A stretch of DNA of 64,000 nucleotides from Cupriavidus sp. UYMMa02A (GCA_001725945.1 LRMT01000042.1:1-64000), one strand, 5' to 3'; counted from the stretch's first letter, positions 17,866 to 28,157 are shown. Numbers and translations: made by a program. Notes: generated by a model from the letters alone, not told the origin.

Positions 17866-19993
17866 CTATTGCTCGTTCGTCAGAATCAAGGCATCGAGTG
17901 CCACCGCGCCTTGTCCGGCCTGGCGTACCAGCAGCGGGTTCACTTCCATTTCGCAGAGCTGGTCGCCGAGCGCCATGGCGGCATCCGACAGCGCGGCGAT
18001 GGCTGACGCGGCGGCTTCGATATCGGCGGAGGGCTTGCCGCGGAAGCCGGTCATCAGGCGGAAGCCGCGCAGGCTGGACAACATCTCGTGCGCCATGGAG
18101 CGATCCACCGGCAGCAGGCGGTGCGCCACGTCATGGAATATCTCGGTGAAGATGCCGCCGAGGCCCACGGTCATCGCCGGCCCGAACACCGGATCGCGCG
18201 TCACGCCGACGATCAGCTCGCAGACGCCGCTGGCCATCTTCTGCACCAGCACGCCGCGTTGCTCGGCCTGCGGCATGGCTTGCACCGCATTGGCGACGAC
18301 CTCGGCTGCGGCCGTGCGTACCTGCCGTGCGTCGGCAAGGCCCAGGCGCACGCCGCCGACTTCGGTCTTGTGCGCGATGTCCGGGCTCAGCACCTTGACC
18401 ACCACCGGGTAGCCAATGCTGTCAGCGGCGCTGGCGGCCTCGTCGGGCGTGGTGGCCATGGCCTCGGCGCCGATCGGCACGCCAAAGCCCGATAGCCACT
18501 GCTTGGCCTGGTATTCGTCCGTCGATGCGGCCGGCAGGTAGCCTGCCGCGCTCGTCGAAGCCTGGGCGCGCAGGTCCACCCAATGAGCAGTCGGGGCGGC
18601 GGTGCCAAGCCAGCCCACATAGGTGCCCAGCGCCTGCGCGGCGCGTGCGACGTCGGGGAACAGCGCCACGCCAGCCGCGGCGAGCCGCTGCCGGCTGCTG
18701 GGCTCGCCAGTGGTGGCGACCACGATCAGGCGGTTGGTCTTCGCGGCGACCTCGATCAGTTCGTCGGCGACGCGGTCGAGCAGGTAGGCCGTGGCGTAGA
18801 GGAAGATCACATCCGTACCGTCATCGGCGGCCAGGTTGTCCAGCACCGCGTAGGCCAGGCCATTGCGGTTGAAGAGCTGGCCGGTCATGTCGACCGGGTT
18901 GGCCACGCCGCCGATCTCGGGCACCGCGACCTGCAGGCGCTGCTGCAGCGCTTCCGACAGGCGCGGTACTTCGAGGCCCGCGGCGCTCAGCAGGTCGGCC
19001 GACAGCGCGCCCATGGCGCCTGACACCGATGCCACCACTGCGCGGCGCCCGGCGCTGCGCTGGCGAAAGCCCGACAGGTAGGCCAGGTCGGTCAGGTGGG
19101 CAGGGTCGCGCGCCTGCATCGCGCCGAGCTGGGCGAATGCCGCGCGGTAGATGGCCTGATTGCCGGCCAGCACCGCCGTGTGCGACTGCGTGGCGCTGGA
19201 GCCAGCCTCGCTTTCACCGGCCTTGAGCACGATCAGCGGCTTGCCCGCCGCACGCAGCCGCGCGGCCGCGTCGACGAAGCGCGCACCGTTGCGCAGGCCT
19301 TCCACGTAGCCGACCACGGCATCGGTCTGTGCATCGTCGGCCAGGTAGTCGAGGTAGTCGGCGTAGTCCAGGCAGGCCTCGTTGCCGGTGTTGATGAACT
19401 GGTGGAAGCCCACGTCCATCTGGCGGCCGGTGGCGTAGACAATGGCGCAGACATTGCCGCTTTGCGTCAGCAGGCTGACATGGCCGGGGCCGTCCTGCGG
19501 CGGAACGCGCGGAACGTGGTGGCGAACGCGGTGATGGCGCGCGTGGTCAGGTTGGCCAGTCCCATGCAGTTGGGGCCGGCGATGGCCATGCCGGTCTCGC
19601 GGGCGAAGGCAGTGAGTTCGGCCTGAAGGGCGACGCCGGCCTCGCCCGTTTCGGCAAAGCCCGAGGCATACAGGATCGCCGCGCGGATGCCAACCGCGTG
19701 GCAGCGCCGCAGTTGCGGCAGCACTTCGTCGGCGCCGAGTGCGAGCACAGCCACGTCGGGCGCCTTCGGCAGGGACTCGACGTCGGGATAGCAGGCCAGG
19801 CCGGCGATTTCCGCATAGCGCGGGTTCACCGGATAGACCGTGCCCCGGTAGGCAAGCGCTGCAGGTGGTCCAGCGCCACGCCGCCGATGCGGCTGGTATC
19901 GCGCGAGGCGCCGATGATGGCAATGGAAGCGGGTTCGAGCAGCTGGGACAGCGCGGCGCGGTCTGGCTGGGGCGCCGTTGCGGTAAAGGTCAT
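17866..19993 (-). CDS. ADP-forming acyl-CoA synthetase (acetate-CoA ligase family), frameshifted
   Basis: Start at 19993 (MTFTATAPQPDRAALSQLLE). Domains in order: CoA-binding Rossmann (PASIAIIGASRDTSRIGG, then YRGTVYPVNPRYAEIAGLAC), the succinyl-CoA-ligase-like domains (GPNCMGLANL, SLLTQSGNVCAIVYA, VVASVSGAMGALSADLL), and an ATP-grasp domain (IGYPVVVKVLSPDIAHKTEV, GPAMTVGLGGIFTEIFHDVA, QLCEMEVNPLLV). Bases are missing near 19860 and 19500; corrected length about 709 residues, normal for the fused form. It makes acyl-CoA from a free acid using ATP with ADP release. As first gene of the operon it would activate the imported acid for the dehydrogenase and SDR. Confidence 0.88.
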
Positions 19994-20248
19994 CGTGATC
20001 TCCATCCTTCCTGTGCCGGAAGGTGGAGCGATTCAAGCCCATGGCAGCAGGCCGCGGCAAGCACGGCGGCCCAGACTGTGCACATTGTGAACGGACGCGG
20101 TGCGCGCACCGCGTGCTTGCTGCGGTGCAATATGGCTTTGGCCATACCCCCAGCGCGCGCGGCGGTGTATCGTGCAAGATATCGGATGAACCGGACCCAC
20201 GGTCCGCCCGGCAAGCCGGCGCCTGCGCGGCGCAGCGGAGACACCCGA

Positions 20249-21930
20249 ATGCACCAAAACTGCAGTTCGCCCAGCCTGTCGCACCCGGTGGCCCGGCACG
20301 CCGGTCCATGGCAAGCCTTGCGGGCACGCTGGCGCCGCGTAGCCACGCTCGCGACGACGCTTGCCTGCGCCGCTTCCTGGCGGGCTGTGCAAGCCTGCCG
20401 GCATCGGCCGAGCGCACGCCCTCATCGGCGCCGGCCAATACCAGCGACACGCCACTGGGCAAGGTGCTGGCGCCAAGGCTGGCGCAGCATCCGGGTGATT
20501 CGCTGTTCTACCCGCTGTCGTCCGGCCCCGACGCACTCGCCGCGCGGCTGGCCATGGCGCGCGCAGCGCAGCGCAGCCTCGACCTGCAGACCTATATCTT
20601 CGAGCCGACCGGCACTGGCGCCGCCGTGCTCGGCGACATCATCAACGCCGCCGACCGCGGCGTGCGCGTGCGCGTGCTGCTGGACGACCTGCATACCGGT
20701 GGGCTGGACAAGGTGCTGTCGGCCATCGACTCCCATCCAAATATCGAAGTCCGGCTGTTCAACCCGTTCGCCAACCGTAGTGCGCGCTGGCTGGAAGCGT
20801 TATGGAGCTTCAGCCGGCTGGACCGCCGCATGCACAACAAGTCGATGACGGTGGACAACCAGATGTCGCTGGTGGGCGGGCGCAATGTGGGCGATGCCTA
20901 TTTCTCCGCGCGCGCGGACATGGACTTCAGTGATCTCGACGTACTCGTGGCGGGCCCGGTCGTGCCGCAGGTGTCGGCGGTGTTCGACGAGTACTGGAAC
21001 GATCCCTCGTCCTACCCGGTGGTGGCGCTGATACCCGAAGGCAAGGAGGCCCCCGAAGAGATGCACGCGTTGCGCAAGCGGCTCGAGGCGCGCGGCGACC
21101 AGGCGCGCGCCAGCCCCTATGTGCAGGAACTGCTCGACTCCGGCCTGGCGAAGGGCATCGAAAGCGGCCACATGCCTGCCTACACGGGCAAGGCCACCGT
21201 GGTGTCCGACAATGCGGCCAAGATCACCGAGAAGACCGAGGGCGACGGCTATGCCACGATGCGCCTCGAACGCATGATCCGCGCGGCGAAGAGCGAGGTG
21301 GTGCTGGTATCGCCGTATTTCGTGCCGGACGATGACGGCGAGGCATGGCTCATCGCGCTGGCGCGGCGCGGCATCCACGTGCGTGTCCTGACCAATTCCT
21401 TCGCCGCCACCGACGTGAGCGCCGTGCATGCCGGCTACATGCCCCACCGCGAGGCGCTGTTGGCGGCGGGTGTCGAGCTGTACGAGCTCAAGCCGAGCGC
21501 CTATGCGGAACTCGCGCAGCGCGGCAAGCAGACGAAGTCGGGATCGGGGTCTGGCTCGCGTTCGCGCTCGTGGCTGGCATCGAGCCGCGCGAGCCTGCAT
21601 GCCAAGAACTACATCGTCGACCAGCACCTGGTGTTCATCGGCTCGCTCAACATGGACCCGCGCTCGGCCAGGCTGAATACCGAAATGGGTATCGTGCTGG
21701 ACAGCGCGCCGCTGGCCCAGCGCATCCTCCAAGGCATGAACGACGGCCTGCTTGACATCGCGTATCGGCTCGAGCTGCGCGCGAGCCCCGACGGCAGCTC
21801 GCGCCACCTGACCTGGGTCACGCGCGAGAAGGGCCAGTTGACGACCTACGACAGCGAACCGGACATGAATCCGCTGCAGCACCTTGGCATCGGCTTCCTG
21901 CGTGTGCTCCCGATCAAGGAAGAGCTGTAA
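20249..21930 (+). CDS. Cardiolipin synthase-like phospholipase D lipoprotein (ClsC type), frameshifted at signal peptide
   Basis: ATG at 20249 with GCGGAG upstream. The N-terminus needs one base near 20365 to join the Arg-rich start (RARWRRVATLATTLACAA) to the lipobox FLAGCASLP, making a lipoprotein. Two HKD motifs are seen: MHNKSMTVDNQMSLVGGRN near residue 200 and LHAKNYIVDQHLVFIGSLN near residue 460, each with H-x-K and the following Asp and Asn. Corrected length about 560 residues. Phospholipase D enzymes of this type join phosphatidylglycerol with a second phospholipid. A Ser/Gly-rich insert (GSGSGSRSRSW) before the second motif is unusual. Single transcription unit. Confidence 0.85.
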
Positions 21931-22070
21931 GCGGGAGGCGGATGCTGCACAGCGTCTTACGTGAATCTCCGATCGGCGGTAATGTCACCGGCTGCGCCCC
22001 CGGAACCCACTGACGGCCGCCGCGCGGTACCCTCCGCGTCATTCTTGCGGCCCGAAATGCAAGGAGATCC

Positions 22071-23156
22071 ATGAAAGCCGCTGTCCTGCATCAATCCAAG
22101 TCCCCCTTCGTGATCGAAGACGTTGCCATTGGCAAGCCCGGCCCGCATGAGGTGCTGGTGCGCACCGCCGCCGTCGGGGTGTGCCATTCCGATCTGCACT
22201 TCCTGGACGGCGCCTATCCGTATCCGATGCCCGCCGTGCTCGGCCACGAAGCGGCCGGCGTGGTCGAACAGGTTGGCGAACTGGTGCGCACGGTGCGGCC
22301 CGGGGACCATGTGATCACCTGCCTGTCGGCCTACTGCGGCCATTGCGAACATTGCCTGACCGGCCACCTGTCGCTTTGCACCGAGCCCGACACGCGGCGC
22401 GGCGAAGGCGAGGCCCCGCGCCTGACGGCACGCCACGGTGGCTTGATGAACCAGTTCCTCAACCTCTCCGCCTTTGCCGAGCAGATGCTCGTGCACGAGC
22501 ATGCGCTGGTGGCCATCCGCCGCGACATGCCGCTGGACCGCGCGGCGCTGATCGGCTGCGCCGTGACCACCGGCTTTGGCGCGGTGGTGCATACGGCGCG
22601 CGTGCAGCCCGGTGAAACCGTGGCCGTGATCGGCTGTGGCGGCATCGGGCTTGCCACCATCAACGGCGCAGCCATTGCAGGCGCGGGCCGCATCATTGCG
22701 ATCGATCGCGTGCCGGGCAAGCTGGAACTGGCGCGGCAGTTCGGCGCGACTGACGTCGTCGAGGCCGGCGACGATACCGTCGATGCGGTACGTGCGCTGA
22801 CCGGCGGCGGCGTTCACCATGCCTTCGAGGCGATCGGCCTCAAGCAGACCACCGAGCAGGCTTTCGCGATGCTGCGCCGCGGCGGCACGGCCACGGTGAT
22901 CGGCATGATCGCACCGGGCGTGAAGATCGAACTCAAGGGCAGCGATTTCCTCAGCGAGAAGAAGATTCAGGGCTCGCTGATGGGCTCCAACCGCTTCCCG
23001 GTGGACATGCCGCGCATGGTGGATTTCTACATGGCGGGGCGGCTGAAGCTCGACGAACTGATCTCGCGGCGCTTGCCGCTGGAGGAGATCAACAGCGCGT
23101 TCGATGAACTGCGGCGAGGGGAGCTGGCGCGGTCGGTGGTGGTGTTTGGGGATTGA
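22071..23156 (+). CDS. Zinc-dependent alcohol dehydrogenase (MDR, class III-like)
   Basis: Intact, 361 residues, ATG at 22071 with AAGGAG upstream. Catalytic-zinc ligands in GVCHSDLHF and GHEAAGVVEQVG; structural-zinc cysteines in CGHCEHCLTGHLSLC; NAD-binding VAVIGCGGIGLATINGA. Asp in IAIDRV marks NAD preference. Tail GELARSVVVFGD is typical of the AdhC/FadB-like group of Zn-dehydrogenases. It oxidises an alcohol (or glutathione/mycothiol adduct) to an aldehyde; the substrate is unknown. It sits alone, convergent with the toxin-antitoxin pair. Confidence 0.9.
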   Translation: MKAAVLHQSKSPFVIEDVAIGKPGPHEVLVRTAAVGVCHSDLHFLDGAYPYPMPAVLGHEAAGVVEQVGELVRTVRPGDHVITCLSAYCGHCEHCLTGHLSLCTEPDTRRGEGEAPRLTARHGGLMNQFLNLSAFAEQMLVHEHALVAIRRDMPLDRAALIGCAVTTGFGAVVHTARVQPGETVAVIGCGGIGLATINGAAIAGAGRIIAIDRVPGKLELARQFGATDVVEAGDDTVDAVRALTGGGVHHAFEAIGLKQTTEQAFAMLRRGGTATVIGMIAPGVKIELKGSDFLSEKKIQGSLMGSNRFPVDMPRMVDFYMAGRLKLDELISRRLPLEEINSAFDELRRGELARSVVVFGD

Positions 23157-23160
23157 GGGG

Positions 23161-23577
23161 TTAGTCGAAGGGGTTCAGGACTCGTACGCCAAGCCCAGCG
23201 AAATCTTCCACATTGCGAGTTGCCACGGTCAGATCATGTATCAAGGCCGTGGCGGCAATCAACTTGTCCAAGGCGTGTTCGGGATGTGGTACTCGGAGAC
23301 GTCCCCAGATCTGGCATACATCTGCGTCCACAGGGAGGATGTTCTGAGCGAAATCATTCAGAACCGTGCCCAACCACGCCTCTAGCATTACCGCCTGCTT
23401 TTCATCACCGCGATAGCGAACCACTTCAACCCCTCGCCGCAGCTCCCCAACGGTCACCACGGACAGGTAGAGATCCGCGTCGCTCAGGATTGCATGACGG
23501 AAGAATGCCAACACGCCGTTGTTCGCACGTTGACCCTTGCGCACTTCGCTGATGACGTTGGTATCAACCAGGTACAC
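23161..23577 (-). CDS. PIN-domain toxin, VapC/FitB family
   Basis: The likely start is GTG 23577, inside the antitoxin gene end, giving VYLVDTNVISEVRKGQ. PIN acidic residues are visible: Asp in YLVDTN, Glu in TVGELRRGVE, Asp in HALDKLIAATAL, and the last acidic pair in ATRNVEDFAG. About 138 residues, normal for a VapC/FitB RNase. An upstream in-frame start (to 23625) would overlap the antitoxin more and lacks a ribosome site. The 14-base overlap with the antitoxin gene supports a coupled toxin-antitoxin operon. Confidence 0.9.
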   Translation of the reverse strand: MYLVDTNVISEVRKGQRANNGVLAFFRHAILSDADLYLSVVTVGELRRGVEVVRYRGDEKQAVMLEAWLGTVLNDFAQNILPVDADVCQIWGRLRVPHPEHALDKLIAATALIHDLTVATRNVEDFAGLGVRVLNPFD

Positions 23578-23800
23578 GCGCAGCCTCGTCAGAATCTTCG
23601 ATGCGAAGAAAGTCGGCATCCTCACCGACGTTCGGCATGGTCATGAGTACCTCAGCGAAACTTTTGCGAGCGGTGCCGCCTAGCGCCTTCGATAAGATCT
23701 CACGATGTTCGGCCTCCGCGCTGCGCCCGTGAGATGCTGCGCGTTCGCGCAGGCGCTGGACAAGGCAGTCGTCAATGTTGCGAACCAACAAGTTTGCCAT
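23564..23800 (-). CDS. Ribbon-helix-helix antitoxin, FitA/VapB family
   Basis: Intact, 78 residues: MANLLVRNIDDCLVQRLRER, an Arc/MetJ-type ribbon then helix, followed by ASHGRSAEAEHREILSKAL, the FitA signature. The acidic C-terminus (NVGEDADFLRIEDSDEAA) is the usual toxin-binding tail. FitA-type proteins bind as dimers to operator repeats upstream of their operon and repress it with the toxin. A GAGAGG precedes the start. Confidence 0.9.
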   Translation of the reverse strand: MANLLVRNIDDCLVQRLRERAASHGRSAEAEHREILSKALGGTARKSFAEVLMTMPNVGEDADFLRIEDSDEAARVPG

Positions 23801-23891
23801 GGGCCTCTCCTTACATGATTGCTATCAATGCTAGCACATCCCATTCAGTACAGCATTGATGGCGTCGAAGGCTGGCATAGACCCTTGATTT

Positions 23892-24830
23892 TCAAGCCTG
23901 TGCCGCCTCCCGCCTTCTCGCCGCCGGTCGCCTCGTCTCCGGCACCCCCAGTGTCTGTTCAAGCACGTCCAGGAACACCCGCACGCTGGCCGGCATCAGT
24001 TTGCGCGCGGGCATCAGCACGTAGACCTTGAGCGGTGATGACGCGTAGGCCGGCAGCACGCGCACGAGCTGCCCTAGCTGGACCTGTTCCTGCACGAAGC
24101 GCGGCGACAGCCGTGCCACGCCGAGCCCGTCGATGGCGGCCTTCAGGCGCAGTTCTGCATTGTGCGTGCAGATGCGCGGCTCGACATCCAGGCGGGCGGT
24201 TTCGACGTCGTCGCGCAGGAATTCCCAGAAGTGGTCGTCAGCGTTGCCAAGCGTGGGCCAGCCGGCCAGGTCCTGCGGGGTACGCGGCAGGCCGCGGTCG
24301 CGGATCAGGGCGGGCGCGGCGTAGAAGCCGCGCTCGATCAGCACGACGCGCTTGCTGGCGAACGAGGTGTCCTGCAGCCGCGTGTTGGTCATGACGAACG
24401 CGAGGTCGTAGCCATGGCGGATCAGGTCGGGCTGGTCCCAGCTCACATCCACGTGGATGCGCAGGCGCGGATGCAGCCGCATCAGCCGGCTGAGCCCCTC
24501 GGACAGGTGCTGGGATCCGACTTCATACGGGGTCGAGATGCGCAGCACGCCGCTGACCTCGTCGCTGACGGAGGCGGCCTCGGCGCTGATTTCATGCAGT
24601 TCAGCGAACAGCGGCGCCACGCGGTCGTAGAGCCGCTGGCCGCGCTCGGTCACGCGCACGCGGCGCGTGGTCCGTTCGAACAACCGTACTCCGAGCTGGC
24701 CCTCCAGGCGGGCGACAGCCGCGCTGGCCGAAGACTTGGGCACTTCCGCCAGCTCGGCGCCCTGGGTGAACCCGCCGCCTTCCACCACGCGGCAGAAAAT
24801 TTCCCAGTCTTTCCATTCGATCGTCTTCAT
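23892..24830 (-). CDS. LysR-family transcriptional regulator
   Basis: Intact, 312 residues from ATG 24830 (MKTIEWKDWEIFCRVVEGGG); a longer frame to 24914 is possible but unlike the family. The helix-turn-helix is in ELAEVPKSSASAAVARLEGQ, then the linker LFERTTRRVRVTERGQRLYD. The sensor domain follows (GVLRISTPYEVGSQHLSEGL, WDQPDLIRHGYDLAFVMTN). The Arg/Ala-rich tail is poorly conserved. The likely target is a divergent gene to the right, where only a very small reading frame is seen. Confidence 0.88.
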   Translation of the reverse strand: MKTIEWKDWEIFCRVVEGGGFTQGAELAEVPKSSASAAVARLEGQLGVRLFERTTRRVRVTERGQRLYDRVAPLFAELHEISAEAASVSDEVSGVLRISTPYEVGSQHLSEGLSRLMRLHPRLRIHVDVSWDQPDLIRHGYDLAFVMTNTRLQDTSFASKRVVLIERGFYAAPALIRDRGLPRTPQDLAGWPTLGNADDHFWEFLRDDVETARLDVEPRICTHNAELRLKAAIDGLGVARLSPRFVQEQVQLGQLVRVLPAYASSPLKVYVLMPARKLMPASVRVFLDVLEQTLGVPETRRPAARRREAAQA

Positions 24831-24995
24831 GCGGACCCCGGCGTCAGCAGCGCCCTGGACGATGCCGGCCAGCCCGGCTGCGGCGTGGGGCGCTTGCGCG
24901 CCAGATTGTCCCACAGTGTGGACAATGGCGCTTTCGTTTCATAGAACGGTCCAAGAGGCCCTTCGCAATTTCATCCTGGCAAATTACGGAGCAAC

Positions 24996-25129
24996 ATGCC
25001 GCTGGACCTTCGACCTCGATGGGGCGATGTGTATGAAGCGGGCGATATCAGCCCGGGCCGGTTGCCGTCGCGCAGTTGTCGTACCGCGTGCCGTTCGGCT
25101 TCCACGGCAACTGGCGTCCCGCGCCCTGA
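24996..25129 (+). CDS. Possible 44-residue protein divergent from LysR (frameshifted)
   Basis: ATG at 24996 has CGGAG eight bases upstream. The frame reads MPLDLRPRWGDVYEAGDISP; after one base is restored near 25065 it continues PVAVAQLSYRVPFGFHGNWR and stops PAP at 25127. The correction is the same kind as in other genes here, and the peptide looks real in composition. I do not recognise a family; it may instead be the edge of a lost gene. The rest of 24831-25151 holds the LysR-side promoter region and nothing else I can name. Confidence 0.3.
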
Positions 25130-25151
25130 ACGCAGGAGCCGGCCAATCGTT

Positions 25152-25658
25152 TCAGTAAGGCTGGTCGCCGGGGCGGATATCCAAGCCAAGGGTTTCGGCG
25201 ATATCCGTCATTTCCTCGTCGTCCTCGCTGCGCGTGATCCAGCCGCCGTAGGCATCGCCGCCGGTATCCCAGTTCCACAGCGTGTAGCCGGCCACGCGCA
25301 ACTGCTGGTGGGTCAGCTCCATCAGTTCGGGCACGCTGGTGCTTTCCAGGAAGGTCTCGTCCTCGGGGTCGTCGCTGCCCCAGTCGATTTCGATATCCAT
25401 CCGCTCGCAAAGCTGGTTCATGCAGCCGATGAAGGACTCGCAGTCCTTCCAGTCCACGTAGAAGCCGGACTGCCAGTCGATCACTTCGCGGATGACCCAC
25501 AGCAGTTCCTGGCCCTCGGTGTCGTCCTCCTCGGCCTCTAGCAGCGCGTCTTCGAACAGCGCGCGCTGGGCTTCGGTCTGTGCGGTGTCGCCCAGGTTGA
25601 TCAGCGCAAAAAAGCGCGCGATGGCGTCCTGTTTATCGTCGTCCAGTGGTGTGACCAT
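25152..25658 (-). CDS. Conserved acidic hypothetical protein
   Basis: Intact, 168 residues, ATG at 25658 with GGAGAAAGAAG upstream. The protein is very acidic and Trp-rich: FALINLGDTAQTEAQRALFE, EEDDTEGQELLWVIREVIDW, GFYVDWKDCESFIGCMNQLC and WNWDTGGDAYGGWITRSEDD. No signal peptide or membrane helix. It resembles DUF6630-type cytoplasmic proteins of unknown role by general pattern, but I am not sure of the family. No operon partner. Confidence 0.75.
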   Translation of the reverse strand: MVTPLDDDKQDAIARFFALINLGDTAQTEAQRALFEDALLEAEEDDTEGQELLWVIREVIDWQSGFYVDWKDCESFIGCMNQLCERMDIEIDWGSDDPEDETFLESTSVPELMELTHQQLRVAGYTLWNWDTGGDAYGGWITRSEDDEEMTDIAETLGLDIRPGDQPY

Positions 25659-25696
25659 ACTTCTTTCTCCTTATTCGTTCCTGCACTTGCCGTCGT

Positions 25697-26385
25697 TCAG
25701 GCCGCAATGCCGACGATCTCTCGCTGTCCGCGCGGCGTGACCCGCAGCGCGCGTGATTCCCGCGTGGCCTCGACCCAGCCGCGCTCCAGCAGGCTGCCCA
25801 GTAACGCGGCCCCGAGCGCGCCGCCTAGATGGGGCTTGCGCTCGCTCCAGTCAGGGCACGTGCACGCAAACTGGCGCCGCTTGCGGCGCGCGCCTTGCAC
25901 GTCGACGCCAAGCCGCGCCATGGCTTGCGTGCCGTCGCCGCTCAGGTCGACGGCATTGCCGTCTTACAGCAGCCAGCCGGCGTGCTTCATGCGTTCGAAC
26001 AGGCCCACGGCGAGCTCGCCCGCCAGATGATCGTAGCAGGTGCGTGCCTGGCGCAGCGCGGGCGGCGCCGTGCGCGACACGGGCACATCACGCAGCGCGG
26101 CGGGCGACTCGCCAATGAGGCTGAAGCGAGCGCTTCAATGGCAACGCCGATTTCGGGTGCCGCCAGGCGGTAGTAACGGTTGCGTCCACGCGTTTCCACG
26201 GCCAGCAACCCGCCTTCGCTGAGCCGGGTCAGGTGTCCGCTCGCGGACGAGGCGGAGAGGCCCGCAATGAGTGCCAGTTCGCCGGCGGGGCGGGCGCTGC
26301 CGTCCATCAGCGCCCACAGCATCGATGCACGGCCGGGGTCTGCCAGCAGGCCGGCAAGCTGGCTGATGCCTGGGGTGTATTCCAT
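25697..26385 (-). pseudogene. ArsR-type transcriptional regulator with frameshift and in-frame stop
   Basis: Starts at 26385 (MEYTPGISQLAGLLADPGRA). The wHTH is clear: MLWALMDGSARPAGELALIA, LSASSASGHLTRLSEGGLLA, RGRNRYYRLAAPEIGVAIEA. A base is lost near 26115; the next frame has CYDHLAGELAVGLFERMKHA then a TAA at 25966-25964 where a Gln codon (CAA) is likely. The same frame goes on: MARLGVDVQ, FACTCPDWSERKPHLGGALG, ALRVTPRGQREIVGIAA to 25697. The second half is the usual extended C-terminal domain of this ArsR subgroup. One frameshift could be an error, but the stop codon suggests real loss. Confidence 0.75.
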
Positions 26386-26595
26386 GATTCATCTGGGGAT
26401 GAAGGATGGAATGGAGTATAGGCGGGATTTGAAGTGGCTGGCCCCGCAGCAGATCCTGGCCGATCAGCCGACCCGCATCCACTCGAACGGAGTGCTGCAC
26501 GACAAGGCCGCTTATTCTTGAATAAAGGATCTGGCGACCGGAACCGCCGAGCTACCGGCTGGCGAGCGGCTCAACCAGTCCGAGCAAGGCCGCAC

Positions 26596-27090
26596 TCAGC
26601 GTTTGTAGAGGCCAGTCAGGGTGGCCGTGGCGAGGGTATTCTGGTTGATCACGAAGCGCACCACGGCGTTGGTTGGGTTCGCCGGCAGTCCCAGCTTCGG
26701 CACGCCCAGCGCGTGCACGGTGAAGATGTAGCGGTGCGCGGGCAAGCCCATGGGCGGGCAGGGTCCGCCGTAGCCGGTCGCGCCGTAGTCGTTCGCAGCC
26801 TGAGTGCCGCTGGCGCCCAGGTCAGTGGCATCGGCGGAGCCTACGCCCGCCGCGAGCTGGGTGACGGACGAATCGATGTCGAACAGGATCCAGTGCCAGA
26901 AGCCACTGCCGGTGGGCGCGTCCGGGTCGTACAGCGTGAGCGCAAAGCTCTTGGTGCCTTCCGGCGCGCCCTGCCATTGCAGCGCGGGCGAACGGTTCTG
27001 GCCTGTGCCGTCGAAGCCGTTGAACTCATGCACCCGTTCCAGCGGATTCTGATCCTTGAATTCAGGCGATGTTACTGTGAAGTGGCTCAT
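26596..27090 (-). CDS. YbhB/YbcL-type PEBP (Raf kinase inhibitor-like) protein
   Basis: Intact, 164 residues from ATG 27090 (AAGGAAATGG just upstream); an extra start at 27105 adds five residues. PEBP ligand-site motifs: LYDPDAPTGSGFWHWILFDI and GYGGPCPPMGLPAHRYIFTV. The N-terminus MSHFTVTSPEFKDQNPLE is typical. No signal peptide, so cytoplasmic. The biochemical role of bacterial PEBPs is unclear; they bind phosphate-type ligands. Confidence 0.92.
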   Translation of the reverse strand: MSHFTVTSPEFKDQNPLERVHEFNGFDGTGQNRSPALQWQGAPEGTKSFALTLYDPDAPTGSGFWHWILFDIDSSVTQLAAGVGSADATDLGASGTQAANDYGATGYGGPCPPMGLPAHRYIFTVHALGVPKLGLPANPTNAVVRFVINQNTLATATLTGLYKR

Positions 27091-27165
27091 ACCATTTCCT
27101 TTCATATAAACCTCCCCGTGTCCGGACCCATGCCAAACTCCGCATCCGGGCCGCCATTGACAAAG

Positions 27166-28157
27166 TCATTCCGGCTCGATGCCGGCGGCTTTGATCACCT
27201 TTGCCCATTTCGCGGTCTCGCTGCGTACGAACCCTGCCAGCTCTTCTGGCGTCGATGGGGAAGGTTGACCGCCTGTCTGGCTGAAGTGTTCGGTTGCCGC
27301 CGGACTCGTCAGCCCTTTTCGGATCAGCTGGCTCATGCGTACGACGACCGGCTTTGGCGTATTGGCGGGAAAAAAAGCAGCAACCCAAGCCGTCATTTCA
27401 TACCCTGACAGACCGCTTTCGGCCATCGTCGGCACCTTGCCAAGCAAGGGATTGCGCTCGGAGGTGGTGACGGCGACTGCGCGCAGCTTGCCGTTCTGGA
27501 TCAGGGGCAGGGCCGGATTGATGTCCGAAATCATGAAGTCCACCTGGTGCCCCATCAAGTCGGTCAAGGCCTGAGGCACGCCCTTGTAAGGCACATGCAG
27601 TGCCGGCGCGCCGCTCATCATCTTGTAGAGCTCACTGGCGACCCGGGTGGAGGAGCTGCCGCTGGAAAAGGTCATCTTGCCTTGCCGGCTTTTTGCCAAG
27701 GTGGTCAGGTCTGACACCTTCTGCACCGGGCTGTCTGACGGCACCACCAGGACCAATCCACTTTTGGCGATCAACGACACCGGCGCGAAGTCCTTGATGG
27801 GATCATAGGGCAGCTTCTTGAACAGGGACGCATTGGCCGCGTGGGTGGTATTTGTCGTAATGAGCATCGTGTAGCCGTCGGCGGGCGCTGTTGCGGTCGC
27901 GTCGCTGCGATGAATCCGCTGGCACCGGGACGGTTTTCCACGATGACAGACTGGCCGGTTTGTGCAGTAATGGTTTGCGCGATGTAGCGCGCCGTATTGT
28001 CCGTGCCACTGCCTGCGGGAAACGGCACCACGATACGGACAGGTTTGCTCGGGTATTCGTTCGGGCCAGCGGCCCACACCAGTTGCGATGCCGCGCAGGC
28101 AGCCGTGAGGCCGGATACCATGGCGAGCATGCGTCGCCGGGAAAATCGCTGGAACAT
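27166..28157 (-). CDS. Bug/TctC-family periplasmic solute-binding protein (frameshifted)
   Basis: Start at 28157 with a twin-Arg-like, hydrophobic signal (MFQRFSRRRMLAMVSGLTAA, cut after LVWA). Then YPSKPVRIVVPFPAGSGTDN, GQSVIVENRPGASG; a base is missing near 27895 and the next frame gives PADGYTMLITTNTTHAAN, LVLVVPSDSPVQKVSDLT, ALHVPYKGVPQALTDLM. Corrected length 330 residues. Last gene of the operon with the bicupin, GntR, AtuA, enoyl-CoA hydratase and CoA-transferase genes, so it probably captures the substrate acid of this route. Confidence 0.87.
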
